38,032 nucleotides of DNA from UBA7692 sp033578915 (GTDB lineage Bacteria > Bacteroidota > Bacteroidia > Chitinophagales > LD1), in contig JAVQWQ010000004.1 in the NCBI GenBank assembly GCA_033578915.1, positions 1-38,032 of the forward strand, given 5' to 3'. Shown piece by piece: positions 25,006 to 33,870 of this stretch. Each line of letters starts with the position of its first letter. Position 1 is the first letter of the stretch. The position numbers and the translations under genes were made by a program. The notes beneath the pieces are model-generated. The model was not told where the DNA came from. It saw only the letters and a program-made list of their open reading frames with translations, and did not search any database.

Positions 25006-25805
25006 TCTGTTGCGTTTTCACATAAATGAGTAAGTTGGATGAACCCCTGCAAATCCAACTGTTCGGGCCGCTTAGATAAAATAGGGGCCTGTGTACAATG
25101 GGCAGGAAGCAACGTTTTTAAACTATTACGCAAAGTTTTCCTGCGTTGGTTAAAGGATGTTTTTACTACTTTCCTGAATAATTTTTCATTGCAAGCAAGC
25201 TCATTATTGTGCCGTTTAAGGCTAATCATCGCACTTATAACTTTAGGTAGTGGTGTGAAGCAAACCGGAGGAATGTCAAACAAATACTCACAAGTGTAAT
25301 ACGCTTGAATTAAAACACTTAAAATTCCGTAATCTTTTGAACCGGGTGAAGATGTAATGCGCTGTGCCACCTCTTTTTGAAACATACCCGTCAGTGCCGC
25401 AACTTTAGTTTTTGCTTCAATAATCTTAAATAGTATTTGGCTTGAAATATTGTAAGGGAAATTGCCTATGACGTAAATCGGCTCGGCAAAGTGCTGCAGG
25501 TCTAATTTCAGAAAGTCAATATTCAGAATATTGACTTTGTAACCATCTTTTGAAGTTTTTTGCTTTAACCATTCAGCCCAGTAAGGGTCGAGTTCTACAA
25601 CCCAATAAGAAGGATGTTGCTGTGGCAACAATTGGAAGGTGAGTGCTCCGGACCCTGCTCCTATTTCAATAATTGTTGCAAAAGCATGCAGGTCACCTAT
25701 TGCGCCGGCTACCTTTTGTTGCATTCGGCCATCGTGAAGAAAATGCTGCCCGAGAGATTTTTTGAGCCTGTTGCCATAAGTTATATCTGATGAATTCTCC
25801 TTCAC
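25002..25805 (-). CDS. rsmA: 16S rRNA dimethyladenosine transferase RsmA (KsgA)
   Basis: A 267-residue SAM-dependent methyltransferase that dimethylates two adjacent adenines of helix 45 in 16S rRNA. Visible are KKSLGQHFLHD at the start, motif I IIEIGAGSGALTFQL, the acidic VVELDPYWAEWL, the catalytic GNFPYNISSQILF (motif IV, N-x-P-Y), and the C-terminal helical domain with KTSFNQRRKTLRNSL. It is translationally coupled to purN. A strong intrinsic terminator just upstream isolates the pair from the DUF4397 gene. Confidence 0.96.
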   Translation of the reverse strand: MKENSSDITYGNRLKKSLGQHFLHDGRMQQKVAGAIGDLHAFATIIEIGAGSGALTFQLLPQQHPSYWVVELDPYWAEWLKQKTSKDGYKVNILNIDFLKLDLQHFAEPIYVIGNFPYNISSQILFKIIEAKTKVAALTGMFQKEVAQRITSSPGSKDYGILSVLIQAYYTCEYLFDIPPVCFTPLPKVISAMISLKRHNNELACNEKLFRKVVKTSFNQRRKTLRNSLKTLLPAHCTQAPILSKRPEQLDLQGFIQLTHLCENATE

Positions 25806-25819
25806 AAGAGTGAAAATAA

Positions 25820-25846
25820 AAAAGGGGAGCGAATTGCTCCCCTTTT
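25820..25846 (-). terminator. Intrinsic terminator after the DUF4397 T9SS gene
   Basis: AAAAGGGGAGC at 25820-25830 and GCTCCCCTTTT at 25836-25846 form an 11-bp perfect stem with a 5-nt loop. On the minus strand it is followed by a T-rich run (TTTTTTATTTT). It lies 18 nt after the stop of the DUF4397 gene and before the rsmA start at 25805. Confidence 0.9.
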
Positions 25847-25863
25847 AGTTGAATAATCATAAA

Positions 25864-27690
25864 TTATCGAAGTACATTGAATTTAAACGTTTTGCTGGAT
25901 TGATTACCTACTACACGGGCAAAATACAAACCGTTGTTTAGGTCGGTAATATCCATATTAATGCTGGAAATTCCTGCATTTACTGATGCATTGTAAAGGT
26001 ATTTCACAACTTTGCCATTTAGATCAGTAATTTCTACAGAAACATTGGTAGGTTCAGCTGTTTCAAACACCAAATTGATATTGTTATAAGCAGGATTCGG
26101 ATAAACACCTGTGAATTTGCTCAATATCATGTCGTAAACATCAGATGGAACTACTTTTTGCAATTCAACTACGGTTGGTGTAGGACTGCCGGTGCTGATG
26201 GCAGCAAATAATGAGAAGGATTTGCCATTCTGGTTGTTTGCTGTATCAAGAAAACCGGAAGCAAATACCAAAATTGCTTTTCCGTCTATTGCAGTAGCTT
26301 GAGCAGCCGAAACAGTGTGGGAGGAAACGATAACAGATTGTGCAGAATCTTTAACTTGTAGTGTTTGGCCAGATAGAGCCGCTGCAGGGAAAGGACCTAA
26401 ATATTGATTGATAAACTGACCATAACCAAGATTATCTACAATAGTTTGACTGATAAGAGGTGCAAAAACATCTACAAAAGGAGCATCGGTAACGCCATGG
26501 AATACTAAGAATTTGGTCTGGCCGGCAGGTGCAGTAAACTCAGCTGGTGAGAAACTATACATTTTAAGGCTGATGTCGAAGCCATTAGGATTTGGCTTGA
26601 ACTGTGAAGGATTAGATACACCACCTACCACTAAGATGCGTTGCTCATTTGGATTAAATGAAATAGTAGGGAAAGTAACGGTCGGAGTGTTTCCGCCATT
26701 GGGAGCAACTCCTATGGAATAATCAAAATCAGAAATAAATGCAGTAGATTCAAAACCGCCACGGAAGCTTAACGTTAAAGGTAGTTTATCTCCGCTCACA
26801 AATGCAGCAACATTAGAGGCCAGCGCAGGGTCACCTGAGTTGTGAATTATTTGAACACGACCAGCCGGTACTTCTTCCGGCAAAGGCACCACAGTACCAT
26901 TTGGCAATGCTACAAACAGGCCAAAAGAAGGCAAATTAGGTGCTATTGATGGTTTTAAAAAGCCTGAAGCAAACACTACATATCCTAAACCACCAGTGTT
27001 TTTTACTCCATTACCATTATATTTTGCTATTGCGCCAGTATGAGGTACTCCTTGAGGAGAAATCCATACACGCAATGGCTTTACTTTAATTTTCGCGTCA
27101 GCACTTTCATTGAATACCAATGAATCTACTACCGGAGCAAAAGTGAAAGTGGTTACACCAGCTGATACCCTTACACCCGGAGCATCGGGAGCTCCATGTA
27201 CAATACGAATATTTGCTGTGTCAGCAGGTGCACTAAACAAAGCATTAGGGTAACCAATAATATCAAAAGCCTCATCATTGCCAGGAATGCTATCTTTTAA
27301 GTTTTGAGAAAGAACTCCTGTCGCAAAAATGTGATATGCACCTTTTGGTAAACCGGCCGGAAAATTCTTTGAAAATACAGGAGGTGTTGTGTTTGTACTT
27401 CCCTTGGGTTTAATACGAACTTCAAAGGGGAGGTTTGCCGGAATATATCCAACAGGAGCTCCGGGGATTGATTTTACGACTGGAGTAGCGTTACGGAATG
27501 CAAAATTTTTCAGCACTTGAAATTCAGTATTGACCAATGGAACAAAAAACCAGACGTCAACCGTGTCTGCTGCCGGATCCGGTGAATTGTGAATAACCTG
27601 GATGAAAACTGAATCCTGAGATAATTGTGCCTGAACTTTAATTAAATTAAACAATAGGCACATCGAGAGGGTAAACAGTATTTTTTTCAT
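25864..27690 (-). CDS. DUF4397-domain secreted protein with T9SS type A sorting domain
   Basis: A 608-residue exported protein with a clean signal peptide (MKKILFTLSMCLLFNLIKVQA, cut before QLSQ). Three or four DUF4397-like beta repeats follow, each opening with a VxVIHNSPDPA/VRIVHGAPDAPGV-type strand: FIQVIHNSPDPAADTVDVWF, NIRIVHGAPDAPGVRVSAG, RVQIIHNSGDPALASNVAAF and FLVFHGVTDAPFVDVFAP. The last about 80 residues (YPNPAYNNINLVFET, then DLNNGLYFARVVG) are a T9SS C-terminal sorting domain. It is a surface or secreted protein of unknown function, without catalytic motifs. It is monocistronic with its own terminator. Confidence 0.88.
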   Translation of the reverse strand: MKKILFTLSMCLLFNLIKVQAQLSQDSVFIQVIHNSPDPAADTVDVWFFVPLVNTEFQVLKNFAFRNATPVVKSIPGAPVGYIPANLPFEVRIKPKGSTNTTPPVFSKNFPAGLPKGAYHIFATGVLSQNLKDSIPGNDEAFDIIGYPNALFSAPADTANIRIVHGAPDAPGVRVSAGVTTFTFAPVVDSLVFNESADAKIKVKPLRVWISPQGVPHTGAIAKYNGNGVKNTGGLGYVVFASGFLKPSIAPNLPSFGLFVALPNGTVVPLPEEVPAGRVQIIHNSGDPALASNVAAFVSGDKLPLTLSFRGGFESTAFISDFDYSIGVAPNGGNTPTVTFPTISFNPNEQRILVVGGVSNPSQFKPNPNGFDISLKMYSFSPAEFTAPAGQTKFLVFHGVTDAPFVDVFAPLISQTIVDNLGYGQFINQYLGPFPAAALSGQTLQVKDSAQSVIVSSHTVSAAQATAIDGKAILVFASGFLDTANNQNGKSFSLFAAISTGSPTPTVVELQKVVPSDVYDMILSKFTGVYPNPAYNNINLVFETAEPTNVSVEITDLNGKVVKYLYNASVNAGISSINMDITDLNNGLYFARVVGNQSSKTFKFNVLR

Positions 27691-27817
27691 GTGTATCGAT
27701 TTTAAATTTAGAATATGCTCAAAATAACATAATGGATTTCAATTTTGTTGAACTTTTTGTGGAAAAAAATCGGCAAAACATTCAATTTCAATTTTTTTTA
27801 ACAAAAATTCTTCTCTT

Positions 27818-29416
27818 CTAATATTTCACAATAGCTGCCTTTTTAACAACAGCAGGACGACTGTGCGGCAACAGAAAGCTTAGTGATAGTTGAGTAATCG
27901 GATAATGTAAAAAAAGAAGTTTCTCAGAAGGTTGGCCGCAGATTTTTTCTATCTTTTGTATGTCTTCTTCAAAACAAATTACATAATGAGGCTTTTGTGA
28001 ACATCGAAGCGCGAGCTGTTCATCCACATTTGTTATATATGGAATAGTCTGTGACACATAACTCAATGAATAAACCCTCCAATTGTTATAAACTGTATAT
28101 TGATTTTGTTTAACCCCGGCACCTTTTAGATGTTTACCGATTGCAGAATTGCTTTGATAATTAAGTAATTCAGGAAAAAAACAGCATGATAAAATTCCTT
28201 GCAGTAATATAAAATGTAATATTAAGCTCCATTTAAAAGGAAACTTAGATAACAAAAGATATATGCTAATGACAGCACAGGAAATGCAAAATAATTTAAC
28301 CATTAAAGTTTGTGGGAAAATGTACATTACCATTACAAGTGAAATAATAAGGAATGCTCCGTTTAGCGAAATATTGATAATATTTATCCATCTCTGATTT
28401 CCTGAATCATAAAAAAAAGAAGGAGCAGCTACTACAGCTGCCAGCGGGTAAGCAACATAGAAATAGTGTGGTAATTGGTATTTTGATAGCGACAATGCGC
28501 CAAGAGTAAAAACCAACCCACATAGAGAATATTGCTCACGGCCTGCGCCTTTTACAAATGAAATGATTCCCTTAAAAAGTCCAGTGGTGACATAGGCCGT
28601 ATAAGGCAGAAGTGCCCATGCTGTTGTGTGTATCACAAAGAACGGGTCAGGATTATTGCTCCATCCGCTCTCGCCCGTTACGCGCCCAAAACTTTGTTTC
28701 CACAAAAAAAACCTTAGTCCTTCCCATCCAAATTGTTTGTAATGTGCATACAATACCGGAAAGGACCCCAATGCAAAAAACAATAACAAAAGAGGTATTC
28801 GGAACAATAATTTTCTTCGATATAAATTCAGTGAAAAAAATGCCGGCAGAAACACAAACATAGGCGCCACCAAACCTATCGGCCCTTTAGCAGAAAAGGC
28901 CAACGCAAGGCCCAATCCGCTCAAAACAGCTCGATAAGCGCTATTTTGGGCAATGAAAGCTGCAAGGTTCCAGCAGGCAAACATTACTGAACCGGCAAGC
29001 ACCGTATCAGCCCGCACATCATAAGTAGCGATATATGCATAAAAAAAGCTTGCAGCAATCAAGGCTGCGGTTCGGGCTACCTGCTTATGGTAGTACAATA
29101 ATGCAAAGCGATAAACAGAATAAACTCCAAGCCATCCAAATAAAAACGAAGGAAACCTGTAAGACCAGTCGCCTACCCCAAATATTTTCATGCTCAGCGC
29201 GCTTAGCCAAAATAACAGGTGTGGCTTGTCCAGATAAGGTTCTCCGAGAAATTTCAATTCCCACCAGTTGGATGATAACATCAACTCTCTGGATATCTCT
29301 GCCAACTGTGCTGCGTCCACTTCAGGTATATCCAGCCTCAAATATGAAAAGTGGAGAAGAGCAACGAGCGCAAACACCCATGTGGGGAAATTTTCTCTGA
29401 GGTGTTTCACGCTCAA
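27818..29416 (-). CDS. ArnT-like glycosyltransferase family 39 membrane protein
   Basis: A 532-residue polytopic inner-membrane protein with about ten or more hydrophobic helices. The first periplasmic loop carries the acidic pair of PMT/ArnT enzymes in RLDIPEVDAAQLAEISRELM, followed by LGEPYLDKPHLLFWLSALSM and WSYRFPSFLFG. Such enzymes transfer a sugar from a polyprenyl-phosphate carrier to lipid A, protein or another lipid on the periplasmic face; the acceptor here is unknown. It starts 8 nt after the stop of the TonB-dependent receptor gene, so the two are probably co-transcribed. The C-terminal about 100 residues form a soluble tail. Confidence 0.85.
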   Translation of the reverse strand: MSVKHLRENFPTWVFALVALLHFSYLRLDIPEVDAAQLAEISRELMLSSNWWELKFLGEPYLDKPHLLFWLSALSMKIFGVGDWSYRFPSFLFGWLGVYSVYRFALLYYHKQVARTAALIAASFFYAYIATYDVRADTVLAGSVMFACWNLAAFIAQNSAYRAVLSGLGLALAFSAKGPIGLVAPMFVFLPAFFSLNLYRRKLLFRIPLLLLFFALGSFPVLYAHYKQFGWEGLRFFLWKQSFGRVTGESGWSNNPDPFFVIHTTAWALLPYTAYVTTGLFKGIISFVKGAGREQYSLCGLVFTLGALSLSKYQLPHYFYVAYPLAAVVAAPSFFYDSGNQRWINIINISLNGAFLIISLVMVMYIFPQTLMVKLFCISCAVISIYLLLSKFPFKWSLILHFILLQGILSCCFFPELLNYQSNSAIGKHLKGAGVKQNQYTVYNNWRVYSLSYVSQTIPYITNVDEQLALRCSQKPHYVICFEEDIQKIEKICGQPSEKLLFLHYPITQLSLSFLLPHSRPAVVKKAAIVKY

Positions 29417-29424
29417 TGACTTAT

Positions 29425-31833
29425 TTAAAATTTAAAGTTCAACATTACATTGAAAGCGCGTGGCTGGTTGGGCCTTGCCGGCCTTAATTGATAAAAACGA
29501 TTCAATACATTTTTAACAATAAAGTTGAAGGAAAGATTTCTATTCAGGTCGTAACCCACCCGTAAATCCCATATAAAATCACCTTTGTAGTTTTGTTTTC
29601 TTCTGTTTTCTCCTAAATCAGGAATAGCTATTTCAAAGAAAGCATCAATATTGTCCATAAAGCTGTAATACTGAAGCGATGTGCCTATGCGATAGTGTTT
29701 CCAAAGCAATGCATCTATATCACCTTTGAACACATGGCGGTTTCTATATTTAAGCATAACTAAGCGATTCACCGAATCGGGTCGTATAAACGTGGCAAAA
29801 GCCCTGTCTATGGCAAATCCTATGTCTTTCTGTGCACCGTCTGCATCAAGATTCAATGGGTAAACATAGGTATAACCCAGCATAGCAGTTATGTCGGCCA
29901 CACGGCCTATTTTTCCTTCTCCCACCAAGCCCAGTTCCCATCCGAAGAGGCGTGCGCGGGTTACGTTTTGCGATTGAAAAATAGCTACTAAGGTAGGCTT
30001 GCCCTCATCGTCCTGTTCTATTGCCAGATCTGTGTTTTGAAATTCAATCATCTGCGAAAATTCATTCCAGAACACCACAGCATCTGCATATCCCCTCCAA
30101 TCTGTTATGTTGAAGCTGCGCTTATATCCCAACTCAAAGGTGTAACCATTTTCAGGCAAAATATTGGGATTGTCCCTGATGCGCAGTTGCCCTAAATCAG
30201 AATTTACAAAGCGCTCTGCAAGACTTGGGAAACGGTATGCAGTTGCAATACAAGCTCGTAAGTAATTGTATTTTCTAAATTGATAATTTACGCCAAATCG
30301 GAAAACAGGGAGAGTGGTTTTCACTGTATCTCCTTTTTTGTTGATGTTTTGAAACTGCAGCAGCGCAAGCCCGAAATCCTTATTCAAATTAAAGTACTCC
30401 AGTCGCACTCCAGCATTTAAACTTAAACCTTTGTAATTGAGGTCGCCACTTAAATAAATTCCCCCATAATTGCCTCTATGGTTTTTTAACGTTCCATCTT
30501 CATTCCAGAAATGTAAGTTGTTTACACCAATCAATATCTTGGCCAGCGTTCCAAAATCTCGCCTAAATTGATAGTCAAAAATTCCAAACTGCGCTTTGGG
30601 TCCCCGCTTTCCGTTTACATTGTTTAAATAAAACCATCTCCCCAAAAAACGATGCTGATTTTGCCTTCGATCAATATAATTAAGCGAAGGGTCTATAAAT
30701 GCAAAGAAATATCGTTCATCAATAGAAACACCTGAAGCCGATTCAAATGGCTTATCATCGCCTTTCCAATAAAACTGGAAGCCATTTTTACGGTACAATA
30801 ATGTGCTATTAAGCCCAAAGGCAAGTCTTCCGGAAAATTTTTTTGGCGCGTATCTGAATTTTGTGGTAAATCGCGTACGATTGTCGTATTCTTCATTCAG
30901 ATGCGACTGCTGTGCGTGAAGATTTCCGCTGAACACCATATCAAAAGCGCCTATCCTGCGTTTGTGTAAAAAGGTGACACCGGTCTGGTGTGGCTTTTGA
31001 AAATAATTCAGGTCTATTCGGTTGCGCCACCAGGCATATTCAGGTTTGTTTTGCCAATCTTTTTTAAGCACACGATTGCTAACATCCACCTGCTCGGTGT
31101 ACAATTGAATGTTGGTTTCAGGGGTATCTGAAGGCATAGCTGTCCGCAGGTGTATCACTCCGTTGAGTGCAGCAGCTCCGTATTGCACGGTTGAAGACCC
31201 TTTAATGACTTCCATTTGGCTCATATTTTCCATTGGAACCAGTTCCCAGCGAATTTCTCCTCTATCGGGAGTAATCAATGGCAACTCATCCACAACCATC
31301 AAGACACGGCTTCCGCTGCCATATGCGTATCCACTGCCGCCTCTTATAGAAATACTTCCATCGAGTACGGTTATGCCGGGCGTACGGTTTACAGCCTGAA
31401 GGGCATTGGTAATGTTGTTTGTCTCCATAAAGCGCGGCTTGAGCACTTCCATGGTTACAGATTCTTTTTGAATCTTTTTGCCAAAACGGCTGGTGCTTAC
31501 CACTATGGTATTGAGCTCTTTATCCGTAGGAACAAGATTTTTATTGATGAATATTACTTTACCTGCTTCTGCCTCAAAAAGAACACTGTCGGCAGCATAA
31601 CCCATGTATGTAAAATATATTGTGTTTTTGCCTGCAGGCACTTTAAGCTCATAATTCCCGGTTACATTTGTCAGCGTGGCATTATCAGAAGAAGTATATA
31701 CGGCTACATTAACTAATACTTCTCGCGTAGATGCATCGCGGACCACACCTTTAACAATACACTGTTGTGCAGACAACGGTATAATCGCCTCCAAAATCAA
31801 ACAAAGAAACAGGCCTATCCTAAGCATAACCAT
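29425..31833 (-). CDS. TonB-dependent receptor with CarboxypepD_reg-like domain
   Basis: An 802-residue outer-membrane receptor. A signal peptide (IGLFLCLILEAIIPLSA, then QQC) is followed by a carboxypeptidase-regulatory-like domain (VKGVVRDASTREVLVNVAVY, YMGYAADSV). The plug domain has TPGITVLDGSISIRGGSGYA, VLMVVDELPLITPDRG and MEVIKGSSTVQYGAAALNGV. A beta-barrel ends at a proper terminal aromatic (AFNVMLNFKF), in contrast to the other receptor in this window. The plug resembles siderophore/cobalamin-type receptors rather than SusC, and no susD is present. ATGs at 31833 and 31827 are both possible. A near-perfect promoter lies just upstream, and the GT39 gene follows after 8 nt. Confidence 0.93.
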   Translation of the reverse strand: MVMLRIGLFLCLILEAIIPLSAQQCIVKGVVRDASTREVLVNVAVYTSSDNATLTNVTGNYELKVPAGKNTIYFTYMGYAADSVLFEAEAGKVIFINKNLVPTDKELNTIVVSTSRFGKKIQKESVTMEVLKPRFMETNNITNALQAVNRTPGITVLDGSISIRGGSGYAYGSGSRVLMVVDELPLITPDRGEIRWELVPMENMSQMEVIKGSSTVQYGAAALNGVIHLRTAMPSDTPETNIQLYTEQVDVSNRVLKKDWQNKPEYAWWRNRIDLNYFQKPHQTGVTFLHKRRIGAFDMVFSGNLHAQQSHLNEEYDNRTRFTTKFRYAPKKFSGRLAFGLNSTLLYRKNGFQFYWKGDDKPFESASGVSIDERYFFAFIDPSLNYIDRRQNQHRFLGRWFYLNNVNGKRGPKAQFGIFDYQFRRDFGTLAKILIGVNNLHFWNEDGTLKNHRGNYGGIYLSGDLNYKGLSLNAGVRLEYFNLNKDFGLALLQFQNINKKGDTVKTTLPVFRFGVNYQFRKYNYLRACIATAYRFPSLAERFVNSDLGQLRIRDNPNILPENGYTFELGYKRSFNITDWRGYADAVVFWNEFSQMIEFQNTDLAIEQDDEGKPTLVAIFQSQNVTRARLFGWELGLVGEGKIGRVADITAMLGYTYVYPLNLDADGAQKDIGFAIDRAFATFIRPDSVNRLVMLKYRNRHVFKGDIDALLWKHYRIGTSLQYYSFMDNIDAFFEIAIPDLGENRRKQNYKGDFIWDLRVGYDLNRNLSFNFIVKNVLNRFYQLRPARPNQPRAFNVMLNFKF

Positions 31834-31847
31834 TTGGTAATGTTATG

Positions 31848-31878
31848 CAAACCTATGTAAAAGCCAGTTTGATGCAAA
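31848..31878 (-). promoter_or_regulatory. Full Bacteroidota-type promoter of the TonB-dependent receptor operon
   Basis: On the minus strand TTTG (31875-31878) and TAGGTTTG (31848-31855) are separated by exactly 19 nt. This is a complete match to the -33/-7 consensus TTTG-N19-TAnnTTTG. The -7 box ends 14 nt before the ATG at 31833. Confidence 0.7.
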
Positions 31879-31951
31879 TAATGAAAGAACTGTATAGCTT
31901 ACGATATAAATTGTCAAATAAGACAATAGCGATTACTATAATAAAATGAGG

Positions 31952-32455
31952 TTAGTGAAGCTCATGGCCGGCTTCATGCACATGGCCATGTTGCAACTCA
32001 GAAGGACTGGCCGGTCGTACTTCTATAACTTGACCTGTAAAATAGAGTTCCTTCCCTGCAAGAGGATGATTTAAATCTATGGTTACCTTATCTTCATGAA
32101 TTTCAGTAATACGACCCTGAAGCGTATTGCCATATTCATCCTGCAAAGGAATAATATTATTGATTTCAAGTAGGTCTTCCTGTAACTTACCGTCCCATAC
32201 AAAAGCCTCTTTGCTTAATTGTATAATTCCATCACTATCAAATTCGCCATATCCTTCCTCAGGAGTTAATACAAAGCTAAATTGTTCGCCAGCTTTTTTA
32301 CCGAAAAGATATTCCTCAAATTTTGGCAAAACATTGGCGTGGCCAAAAAGGAAAGAAAACGGGTCGTCAGCGGTTGCCTGGTCAATGATTTCGCCATCTG
32401 GCTTGATGCGTAACTGATAGGTGATTTTTACAACAGAATCAGGTGATGCTTGCAT
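31952..32455 (-). CDS. SlyD-like FKBP-type peptidyl-prolyl isomerase
   Basis: A 167-residue cytoplasmic foldase. The FKBP core is split by an insert-in-flap domain: VVKITYQLRIKPDGEIIDQA, then FLFGHANVLPKFEEYLFGKK, the flap region EEGYGEFDSDGIIQ, the DEYGNTLQGRITEIHEDKVT strand pair, and DLNHPLAGKELYFTGQVIEV. The end is His-rich (HGHVHEAGHELH), as in SlyD proteins that bind nickel or other metals. It acts as a proline isomerase and chaperone, possibly with a metal-storage or hydrogenase-related role. Its 5' side is a structured leader (32479-32532). Confidence 0.92.
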   Translation of the reverse strand: MQASPDSVVKITYQLRIKPDGEIIDQATADDPFSFLFGHANVLPKFEEYLFGKKAGEQFSFVLTPEEGYGEFDSDGIIQLSKEAFVWDGKLQEDLLEINNIIPLQDEYGNTLQGRITEIHEDKVTIDLNHPLAGKELYFTGQVIEVRPASPSELQHGHVHEAGHELH

Positions 32456-32478
32456 AATTTGAATTTTTAATTGGAAAA

Positions 32479-32532
32479 AGATTTTAAAAAACGTAAGTCT
32501 GCAAGTTTTGCAGCATCACCTTTTTAAAATCT
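32479..32532. repeat. Nested perfect inverted repeats in the slyD-like leader (leader or small RNA candidate)
   Basis: The outer arms AGATTTTAAAAA (32479-32490) and TTTTTAAAATCT (32521-32532) are exact 12-bp reverse complements. Inside lies CTGCAA-GTT-TTGCAG (32499-32513), a perfect 6-bp hairpin. On the minus strand the right arm would be the first transcribed base if TATTTTTG at 32539-32546 is the -7 box. The left arm is followed by TTTTT, as in a terminator. This gives a folded leader or a roughly 60-nt RNA ending 24 nt before the slyD-like ATG. Confidence 0.6.
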
Positions 32533-32538
32533 ATACGG

Positions 32539-32546
32539 CAAAAATA
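32539..32546 (-). promoter_or_regulatory. Bacteroidota -7 element upstream of the slyD-like leader
   Basis: TATTTTTG on the minus strand is a full TAnnTTTG match. It starts transcription, if used, at about 32532-32535, right at the first arm of the nested inverted repeat. No TTTG lies at 19-21 nt spacing upstream. Confidence 0.35.
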
Positions 32547-32562
32547 ACTAAATAATTTTTTC

Positions 32563-32574
32563 TTTAGGCCTAAA
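32563..32574. repeat. Perfect 12-bp palindrome in the slyD/dinB divergent region
   Basis: TTTAGGCCTAAA is self-complementary without a spacer. It sits between the divergent slyD-like and DinB genes, just upstream of the -7 element at 32539-32546 on the minus strand. It resembles a dimeric-regulator operator; no regulator gene is adjacent. Confidence 0.5.
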
Positions 32575-32736
32575 CATACACTTTAACATTAAACCTATAT
32601 TCCTCAATTCAAAATCCAAAGAAATGCGAATGAAACGGTTTTGCAGCGTATAGCCTTGAATTAAAAAGTAACCGTTTGTCTTGCTACTTGAAATACAATT
32701 TTATGCTGTTTGAAATAAAAAATATTTTCGTGTAAT

Positions 32737-33267
32737 ATGGATATCAAAGAATTAGCATACAAAACCGACCAGGTTATCGAAGCCTGGCAACAAGATATTG
32801 ATAACTACACAATAGAACAGCTGCTTCGAAAACCTTCTGCAGACGAATGGAGTTTGGGGCAAGTATATATTCACCTGTGGATGTCTGCAAAAGGCTTCTT
32901 TTTTAAAAATATTCAACGTATTGCAGATAAGGATGTTTCGGTAGTAAAAGGAGGGAGAAAAAATGTTTTGGGATATTTGGTTTTTCTATTCAAAAGACTT
33001 CCAAGAATAAAAATAAAAATGCCTCAGCAAGTTGCGGTTGAACCAATGGCGCCGGAGAGCAAAGAACTGCTGCACAAACGAATGGATGAAGTGAGAAGCC
33101 TTGTCGCAGAGTGGGCAGAGAAAGTATCTCAGCTCGATAGTAAAGACACCACCAAACATCCTCTGCTTGGTTACCTGAATGCAATGGAATGGTATGAATT
33201 ATGTTACCTTCATTTTAATCATCACTTAAAACAGAAAAAAAGAATCAAAAAACAACTTAATCTTTAA
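32737..33267 (+). CDS. DinB-family four-helix protein
   Basis: A 176-residue protein of the DinB/YfiT-like metal-binding superfamily. Diagnostic are PSADEWSLGQVYIHLWMS in the second helix and YELCYLHFNHHLKQKKRI at the end, whose histidines (one in the second helix, two in the last) would bind a divalent metal. The family includes thiol-dependent S-transferases; with bshC in the same window a bacillithiol-S-transferase role is a fair guess but unproven. It starts a plus-strand run with a DUF502 gene, a membrane protein and an AAA+ ATPase, 15 nt before the DUF502 gene. Confidence 0.82.
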   Translation: MDIKELAYKTDQVIEAWQQDIDNYTIEQLLRKPSADEWSLGQVYIHLWMSAKGFFFKNIQRIADKDVSVVKGGRKNVLGYLVFLFKRLPRIKIKMPQQVAVEPMAPESKELLHKRMDEVRSLVAEWAEKVSQLDSKDTTKHPLLGYLNAMEWYELCYLHFNHHLKQKKRIKKQLNL

Positions 33268-33282
33268 AATAATGCTGCGGCT

Positions 33283-33867
33283 ATGAAAGTTTTAAAGAAA
33301 ATATTCACGTTTTTTATCAGAGGCTTGGTGCTTACGGCACCTTTGTTTGTTACGTTTTACGCGTTATGGTTTGTTTTCAGTTGGCTTGATGAAAATGTAA
33401 CCAATCTTACTGAATTTGTTACAGGCAAGCGCATACATGGTGTAGGCATAATCGCAATTTTTCTTTTAATAACACTCATTGGTTTATTAGGCTCGACTTT
33501 TTTGCTAAGACCTTTTCTTGTTTTACTGGAAGATGTGCTGGAGCGCATGCCTATCGTAAAGGATATCTATGGCTCAATGCGCGACTTCATAGAGGCATTT
33601 ATTGGAAACAAGGCAAAATTTAAACATCCTGTTACCATAGAAATGCCGAATGAAAAAGGAGTGCATCGCATCGGATTCATTACACAAAATGATTTAAGTG
33701 TAATTAATAAACATGATAAAGTGGCTGTGTATATTCCTTTCAGCTATAGTATCGCAGGCATAGTAGTATTGGTCAATAAAGAACAGGTGCAGCCGCTGGA
33801 AGGTGTAACGGCAGCTGAAGCTATGAAATTTGTATTAAGTGGCGGAGTGGCACATTTCAAAGAGTAG
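33283..33867 (+). CDS. DUF502-family membrane protein
   Basis: A 194-residue inner-membrane protein with two hydrophobic helices (IRGLVLTAPLFVTFYALWFV and IIAIFLLITLIGLLGSTFLL). A conserved cytosolic or periplasmic domain follows, with ERMPIVKDIYGSMRDFIEAF, GVHRIGFITQNDLS and PFSYSIAGIVVLVNKEQVQP. This is the DUF502 pattern; the family has no settled role in bacteria. It lies 15 nt after the DinB gene and 3 nt before the next membrane protein, so they should share an mRNA. Confidence 0.88.
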   Translation: MKVLKKIFTFFIRGLVLTAPLFVTFYALWFVFSWLDENVTNLTEFVTGKRIHGVGIIAIFLLITLIGLLGSTFLLRPFLVLLEDVLERMPIVKDIYGSMRDFIEAFIGNKAKFKHPVTIEMPNEKGVHRIGFITQNDLSVINKHDKVAVYIPFSYSIAGIVVLVNKEQVQPLEGVTAAEAMKFVLSGGVAHFKE

Positions 33868-33870
33868 ATC

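Noticed and set aside
27691..27817. Repeats and promoter before the DUF4397 gene
   Set aside because: TTTCAATTT-like repeats are low-complexity, and the nearest -7 match, TATTTTG, is one base short.
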